Source: an uncultured Polaribacter sp. (GTDB lineage Bacteria > Bacteroidota > Bacteroidia > Flavobacteriales > Flavobacteriaceae). Taken from it: 10,948 nt of DNA. The stretch lies in NCBI GenBank assembly GCA_913050305.1, contig CAJXAS010000041.1, forward strand, positions 1 to 10,948, written 5' to 3'. Of this stretch, positions 6,640-10,948 are shown in pieces. Position 1 is the stretch's first letter, and each line of letters opens with the position of its first letter. A program made the translations under genes and the position numbers. Under the pieces are notes generated by a model. It saw only the letters and a program-made list of their open reading frames with translations. It searched no databases and was not told the origin of the DNA.

Positions 6640-7884
6640 GTGGAAAGAACGCAACTTTTAGAATTAGCAAAAAAATATGGAAGCCCTATATATGTTTATG
6701 ATACGGATAAAATCGAATCGCAATACAACAGACTAACAAACGCTTTTAGCACTGTAAAAAGTTTAAAATTAAACTATGCTGTAAAGGCACTTTCTAACAT
6801 TAATATTTTAAAATTTTTTAAAAATATTGGAGCCGGTTTAGATACTGTTTCGATACAAGAAGTTCAGTTAGGTTTAACCACCGGAATTGACCCTAAAAAA
6901 ATAATTTTTACACCAAATGGTGTTTCTTTAATAGAGATTGAAGAGGTTGCGAAATTAGGTGTTCAAATAAACATTGATAATCTTTCTATTTTAGAGTTGT
7001 TCGGACAAAAACATCCAGAAATTCCTGTTTGTGTGCGTATCAACCCACACATCATGGCAGGTGGAAATTCTAAAATATCTGTAGGTCATATCGATTCTAA
7101 ATTTGGAATATCCATTCACCAAGTTCCTCACATAAAACGTGTTGTAGAAAACACAGGTATGAATATCAATGGAATACACATGCACACTGGATCTGATATT
7201 TTAGATATTGATACTTTTTTACGTGCTACAGAAATCTTGTTTGATGTTGCTAAACAATTTGACGATATTGATTTTATCGACTTTGGCAGTGGATTTAAAG
7301 TACCTTATAAAGAAGGAGATATTTCTACAGATATAGAGCAATTAGGTTTACAATTGTCAGAACGTTTTAATGACTTTTGTGTAGAGTATGGAAAAGACAT
7401 CACCTTAATGTTTGAGCCAGGAAAATTTTTAGTTTCTGATGCAGGTGTATTCCTTGCAAAAGTAAATGTTGTAAAACAAACTACCTCTACCGTCTTTGCA
7501 CATGTAGATTCTGGTTTTAACCACTTGGTAAGGCCTATGATGTACGATTCTTATCATCATATTACAAATATCACAAATCCTGAAGGAAGAGACCGCTATT
7601 ACTCTGTTGTTGGGTATATCTGTGAAACCGATACATTTGGTTCTAACAGAAGAATTGCAGAAATTTCTGAGGAAGATGTATTATGTTTTCATAATGCAGG
7701 TGCTTATTGCTTTTCTATGGCGTCTAACTATAATTCTCGTTATTTACCAGCAGAAGTTATGGTGCACCAAGGAAAGGATTACTTAATTAGAAAAAGGCAA
7801 ACCATTCAAGATATTTTACACAATCAAGAAATTGTTGCGTTTCCTGAAGTGGAAAAAAATAAAAAAGAAGCAGTTCCTGCTTAA
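6640..7884 (+). CDS. lysA: Diaminopimelate decarboxylase
   Basis: LysA removes CO2 from meso-diaminopimelate to give L-lysine, the last step of bacterial lysine synthesis, in the cytoplasm with PLP as cofactor. The alanine-racemase-like fold-III barrel shows NYAVKALSN with the PLP-binding Lys49, HMHTGSD (180-186), the phosphate-holding GSGF loop (216-219) and EPGKFLV (259-265). The C-terminal beta domain gives CETDTFG with active-site Cys328 and AGAYCFSM with Tyr356. The 414-residue length and wording match flavobacterial LysA; the last dozen residues (lysine-rich, ending AVPA) look like a non-conserved extension. The start is GTG at 6640: a TAA lies in frame at 6625-6627 and no ATG intervenes, so this is the only reasonable start. 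It is monocistronic, with its own promoter element and a strong terminator after it. Confidence 0.94.
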   Translation: MERTQLLELAKKYGSPIYVYDTDKIESQYNRLTNAFSTVKSLKLNYAVKALSNINILKFFKNIGAGLDTVSIQEVQLGLTTGIDPKKIIFTPNGVSLIEIEEVAKLGVQINIDNLSILELFGQKHPEIPVCVRINPHIMAGGNSKISVGHIDSKFGISIHQVPHIKRVVENTGMNINGIHMHTGSDILDIDTFLRATEILFDVAKQFDDIDFIDFGSGFKVPYKEGDISTDIEQLGLQLSERFNDFCVEYGKDITLMFEPGKFLVSDAGVFLAKVNVVKQTTSTVFAHVDSGFNHLVRPMMYDSYHHITNITNPEGRDRYYSVVGYICETDTFGSNRRIAEISEEDVLCFHNAGAYCFSMASNYNSRYLPAEVMVHQGKDYLIRKRQTIQDILHNQEIVAFPEVEKNKKEAVPA

Positions 7885-7902
7885 AAATAAAAAACTAAAT
7901 TT

Positions 7903-7948
7903 AGCCACGAATTCACAAATATTGCTTTTGTGAGTTCGTGGCTTTTTT
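7903..7948 (+). terminator. Intrinsic terminator after lysA
   Basis: The arms 7903-7919 and 7927-7943 pair over 17 positions with a single G-U wobble (7912 with 7934) and a 7-nt loop (7920-7926). The stem runs directly into T6 (7943-7948). It starts 18 nt after the lysA stop. This is a textbook Rho-independent terminator and separates lysA from the GNAT gene. Confidence 0.92.
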
Positions 7949-7964
7949 AATTTAAAAATTTACA

Positions 7965-8480
7965 ATGAAGATTCAACTTTCTACTTTTGAGGACATACCT
8001 GCAATTATAACAATTATTAACGATGCAAAAGAATATTTAGCATCTCAAAAAATTGACCAATGGCAAAATGGATATCCAAATGCTGAACAAATAGAAAATG
8101 ATATCAAAAACACAGAAAGTTATGTGGTTGTAAATAATGAAAATACCGTGATTGCAACTGCTATGTTTACATTGAGAAAAGAACCAACATATAAAGAAGT
8201 TATTGATGGTAGTTGGATTGTAAATGAAAATGATACCTATGGAGTAGTTCATCGAATGGCTATCAAAAAAGAATTTAGAAAATTTGGTCTGGCTACTCTT
8301 ATGTTTGATGAATTCCATATACAGTTACTAGAGAAAAATATTAAAAGTTTAAAAATTGATACCCATGAAGAAAATTTTGGTATGCAAGCCTTAATAAAAA
8401 AACTAGGGTATACCTATTGTGGAATAATTTACACAAATTATCATGCAAAAAGGTTGGCTTTTGAGAAAGTAATTTTTTAA
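7965..8480 (+). CDS. GNAT family N-acetyltransferase
   Basis: This 171-residue single-domain protein has the Gcn5-related acetyltransferase fold. The first strand and helix carry MKIQLSTFEDIPAIITIIND (1-20). Motif A reads HRMAIKKEFRKFGLATLM (96-113), where RKFGLA (105-110) is the acetyl-CoA pyrophosphate-binding loop. Motif B follows as LKIDTHEENFGMQALIKKLGY (129-149). GNAT enzymes transfer an acetyl group from acetyl-CoA to an amine; the acceptor here is unknown and could be a small molecule, a peptide or a ribosomal protein. There is no signal peptide or membrane segment. The gene is bounded by terminators on both sides, so it is probably transcribed alone. The ATG lies only 17 nt after the T run of the lysA terminator, so its promoter must overlap that hairpin or depend on read-through. 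Confidence 0.85.
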   Translation: MKIQLSTFEDIPAIITIINDAKEYLASQKIDQWQNGYPNAEQIENDIKNTESYVVVNNENTVIATAMFTLRKEPTYKEVIDGSWIVNENDTYGVVHRMAIKKEFRKFGLATLMFDEFHIQLLEKNIKSLKIDTHEENFGMQALIKKLGYTYCGIIYTNYHAKRLAFEKVIF

Positions 8481-8508
8481 TAATTCAATATAACAAGTAT
8501 ATTAGCCT

Positions 8509-8538
8509 CCTCATAAAATCAGTTTTATGAGGTTTTTT
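8509..8538 (+). terminator. Intrinsic terminator after the GNAT gene
   Basis: CCTCATAAAA (8509-8518) and TTTTATGAGG (8523-8532) form a perfect 10-bp stem around a TCAG tetraloop, followed at once by T6 (8533-8538). It begins 29 nt past the GNAT stop and ends 26 nt before the tex start. Confidence 0.9.
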
Positions 8539-8563
8539 ATTTTTAATAAATTCATATCAGACA

Positions 8564-10687
8564 ATGCAAATTCTTCCATACATTATTCAGCAAACACAGC
8601 TACCTTCTAAATCTATAGAAAATACTATTATGCTCTTAAATGAAGATGCTACTATTCCTTTTATATCTAGATATAGAAAAGAAATGACTGGTAATTTAGA
8701 TGAAGTTCAAATTGGCGAAATAGTAAAATTTAAAGCCCTTTTTGAAACTTTAGAAAAACGAAAAAAAAGCATTTTAAAAGCATTAGAAGAACTGCAGGTT
8801 TTAACTTCAGAATTAGAACAAAAAGTACTTCGAACAAGAGATTTAATCTCTCTAGAAGATATATACCTTCCATTTAAGAAAAAACGAAAGACAAAAGCAG
8901 AAACTGCACGTTTACAAGGTTTAGAACCCTTGGCGAGAATGATTATGAGGCAGCAAGTAAACGACTTAGAATATACTGCCTCTAAATATATTTCCAACGA
9001 AGTTGATACTCTAGAACAGGTGCTAGAAGGCGCTCGTTTTATCATTGCAGAATGGATTAATGAACGTTCAGATGTTCGAAATAATATTCGACAACAACTA
9101 GCTCGTTTTGCTATTGTTTCTTCAAAAATTATTAAAAGTAAAACTAAGGACGAGAAAGCACAGAAATTTAAAGATTATTTCGATTGGCAAGAGTCTTTAA
9201 AGAGAATCCCATCTCACAGATTGTTAGCCATTTTAAGGGCAGAAAATGAAGGTTTTATTCGTCTAAAAATTGAAATCGATTCAGACAGTGCTATTCAAAA
9301 AATAGAAGGTAAAATCATTAGAACTCAGAATACCTGTGCACCACAGATTCAATTGGCTATTAAAGACGCTTTTAAACGTTTATTATTTCCTTCTTTATCC
9401 AATGAAGCCTTGTCAATTGCCAAAGAAAAAGCAGATGAAGCAGCAATCATTGTTTTCTCAAAAAATTTAAAGCAATTACTTTTAGGTGCACCTTTAGGAG
9501 AAAAAAGAGTGCTAGCCATAGATCCTGGATTTAGGTCTGGCTGCAAAGTAGTTTGTTTAAATGCGCAAGGAGCTTTAGAGCATAACGAAACTATCTATCC
9601 GCATGCACCTCAAAATCAATCTATAGAAGCCATAAAAAAAATCAACTTTTTAGTTAATGCGCATAAAATAGAAGCCATCGCAATTGGAAATGGAACGGCC
9701 TCTAGAGAGACAGAACAGCTGATTAAAAAAATTCAATTTACGAATAATGTAGCCGTATTTGTTGTAAGTGAAGCCGGTGCGTCTATTTATTCTGCTTCTA
9801 AAATAGCCAGAGATGAATTTCCTAATCATGATGTTACGGTTCGGGGGTCTGTTTCTATTGGTAGACGCTTGCAAGATCCGTTAGCAGAATTAGTAAAGAT
9901 TGATGCAAAATCGATTGGTGTTGGCCAATACCAGCACGATGTTGATCAAACAAAATTAAAAAAATCTTTAGATACTATTGTAGAAAGTTGTGTAAATACG
10001 ATTGGTGTAAACATTAATACCGCAAGCGAACCTTTATTAAGTTATGTTTCTGGTATTGGACCAAAAATTGCAGAAAACATTGTAAACTATAGAAATGAAA
10101 ATGGTTCTTTTACCTCTAGAGTCTCAATTAAAAAAGTTCCGAGATTAGGAGGAAAAGCATTTGAACAAGCAGCTGGATTTTTACGAATTAAAAATGGTGA
10201 AAATCCACTAGATGACGCTGCAGTGCATCCAGAAAGGTATGCTTTGGTAGCTCAAATGGCAAAAGATTTAAAAAAGAATATTTCTGAACTTGTTGGAAAT
10301 AAGGAGATTATTCAAAAAATTCCTTTAGAAAAATACTGTACAGAAAGTACTGGTTTACTTACTTTAAAAGATATTATAAGCGAATTAGAAAAACCAGGTT
10401 TAGATCCAAGAGCAAAAGCAAAAGTATTTTCTTTTGACAAAAACATTAAAACAATTAGCGATTTAAGAACGGGGCAAACAGTGCCAGGAATTGTAAATAA
10501 CATTACCAATTTTGGTTGTTTTGTAGATATTGGAACTAAAGAAAGTGGCTTAATTCATGTTTCTAATTTATCTGATACTTTTGTGAAAGATATAAATGCA
10601 ATTGTTACTTTGCAGCAACAAATAATGGTAAAAGTTTTAGAAGTTGATGTGGTTAGAAAGCGAATTCAATTGGCTTTGGTAAAATAG
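8564..10687 (+). CDS. tex: Tex family RNA-binding transcription accessory protein
   Basis: Tex is a conserved cytoplasmic nucleic-acid-binding protein, related to eukaryotic Spt6, that has been linked to transcription and to toxin-gene expression in other bacteria. The 707 residues show the standard order. A helical N-terminal domain (about 1-310) includes IPFISRYRKEMTG (31-43) and the EDIYLPFKKKRKTKA segment (98-112). A YqgF/RNase H-like domain (about 315-450) has LAIDPGFRSGCK (Asp320), AIGNGTASRETE (373-384) and VSEAGASIYSAS (401-412). Then come YQHDVDQ (456-462), a helix-hairpin-helix region with YVSGIGPKIAENIV (494-507), and a C-terminal S1 RNA-binding domain (about 636-706). Length is slightly below proteobacterial Tex (about 770), as is usual in this phylum. 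The ATG at 8564 follows the terminator of the GNAT gene, so tex starts its own transcript; I found no clear promoter boxes. Confidence 0.94.
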   Translation: MQILPYIIQQTQLPSKSIENTIMLLNEDATIPFISRYRKEMTGNLDEVQIGEIVKFKALFETLEKRKKSILKALEELQVLTSELEQKVLRTRDLISLEDIYLPFKKKRKTKAETARLQGLEPLARMIMRQQVNDLEYTASKYISNEVDTLEQVLEGARFIIAEWINERSDVRNNIRQQLARFAIVSSKIIKSKTKDEKAQKFKDYFDWQESLKRIPSHRLLAILRAENEGFIRLKIEIDSDSAIQKIEGKIIRTQNTCAPQIQLAIKDAFKRLLFPSLSNEALSIAKEKADEAAIIVFSKNLKQLLLGAPLGEKRVLAIDPGFRSGCKVVCLNAQGALEHNETIYPHAPQNQSIEAIKKINFLVNAHKIEAIAIGNGTASRETEQLIKKIQFTNNVAVFVVSEAGASIYSASKIARDEFPNHDVTVRGSVSIGRRLQDPLAELVKIDAKSIGVGQYQHDVDQTKLKKSLDTIVESCVNTIGVNINTASEPLLSYVSGIGPKIAENIVNYRNENGSFTSRVSIKKVPRLGGKAFEQAAGFLRIKNGENPLDDAAVHPERYALVAQMAKDLKKNISELVGNKEIIQKIPLEKYCTESTGLLTLKDIISELEKPGLDPRAKAKVFSFDKNIKTISDLRTGQTVPGIVNNITNFGCFVDIGTKESGLIHVSNLSDTFVKDINAIVTLQQQIMVKVLEVDVVRKRIQLALVK

Positions 10688-10732
10688 TTATCCAACTTAT
10701 TAACTTTACCGTAAAAATCTTAAATATTTTCT

Positions 10733-10740
10733 TACTTTCG
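10733..10740 (+). promoter_or_regulatory. Candidate -7 promoter element of topB
   Basis: TACTTTCG matches the Bacteroidota -7 consensus TAnnTTTG in all fixed positions but one. It ends 18 nt before the topB ATG, nearly the same distance as the lysA element (22 nt). No clear TTG -33 box is seen 17-20 nt upstream. It implies that topB is not merely read through from tex; I see no terminator hairpin in the 71-nt tex-topB gap. Confidence 0.4.
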
Positions 10741-10758
10741 AATTCGTAAAAACACTCC

Positions 10759-10948
10759 ATGAAAGTCTGTATTGCAGAAAAACCAAGTGTCGCTAGAGAA
10801 ATTGCTTCTATTTTAGGAGCCAACACAAAACGTGATGGTTTTTATGAAGGAAATGGCTATGCGGTAACCTATACATTCGGTCATTTGTGCACCCTTTTAG
10901 AACCTAAAGATTACAAACCACATTGGAAAAGTTGGGATCTAAACAACT
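10759..10948 (+). CDS. topB: DNA topoisomerase III (TopB), N-terminal part
   Basis: The window ends after 63 codons. They start at the ATG at 10759 with MKVCIAEKPSVAREIASILG, the first strand and helix of the TOPRIM domain of type IA topoisomerases; Glu7 and Lys8 correspond to the catalytic Glu and Lys of E. coli TopB (MRLFIAEKPS). The TFGHLCTLLEP segment (39-49) has the GHL motif typical of topoisomerase III. These enzymes nick one strand, pass another through, and unlink precatenanes and recombination intermediates. The start follows tex by 71 nt. Bacteroidota often carry several TopB copies, including ones on conjugative elements; nothing here suggests a mobile context, so this is probably the chromosomal copy. 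Confidence 0.88.
   Translation, partial: MKVCIAEKPSVAREIASILGANTKRDGFYEGNGYAVTYTFGHLCTLLEPKDYKPHWKSWDLNN

Noticed and set aside
8707..9045. 112-codon minus-strand frame within tex, plus other minus-strand frames at 6991-7185, 8037-8318, 9349-9546, 9650-9874 and 10312-10509
   Set aside because: Antisense shadows of lysA, the GNAT gene and tex; no domain, no promoter and no sensible context.
10688..10758. Terminator between tex and topB
   Set aside because: No stem followed by a T run could be found; only AT-rich sequence with a -7-like box.

Overview
The window is AT-rich chromosomal DNA, about one third G+C by eye. Every recognisable protein has the look of the phylum Bacteroidota, most likely marine Flavobacteriaceae (a Polaribacter- or Tenacibaculum-like organism). 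Supporting signs are the long ParC with an acidic tail, the flavobacterial form of LysA, -7 elements of the TAnnTTTG type, and short AT-rich gaps between genes. I see no insertion sequences, CRISPR arrays, tRNA, rRNA or phage genes. The region reads as core genome, and I did not find a convincing undescribed system in it.

Layout. Positions 2-349 (+) are the 3' end of a substrate-binding protein of an iron-complex or cobalamin-type ABC importer. Then comes a 312-base gap between convergent genes. Reading leftward from 6315 to 662, four genes on the minus strand form one tight block: parE, parC, a small DUF2834-type membrane protein, and an aspartate/glutamate racemase family protein. Their junctions are 3 nt, 12 nt and a 4-nt ATGA overlap. 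A 324-base divergent intergenic region (6316-6639) separates parE from lysA on the plus strand. lysA ends at a strong intrinsic terminator. A GNAT acetyltransferase follows with its own terminator, then tex, and finally the first 63 codons of topB (DNA topoisomerase III), cut by the window end.

How the genes work together. ParE and ParC form topoisomerase IV, which decatenates daughter chromosomes. Topoisomerase III at the right edge also acts on linked or single-stranded DNA, so two decatenases lie within about 4.5 kb, although they belong to separate transcripts. LysA makes lysine from meso-diaminopimelate. The racemase may supply a D-amino acid, but its substrate cannot be read from sequence. 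Tex is a conserved RNA-binding factor linked to transcription. The observations most worth a second look are a sliding-clamp-like pentapeptide (QIKLF) at the extreme C-terminus of ParC, an alanine where quinolone-sensitive enzymes usually carry serine, the racemase gene inside the topoisomerase IV block, and unexplained structure in the 350-661 gap.
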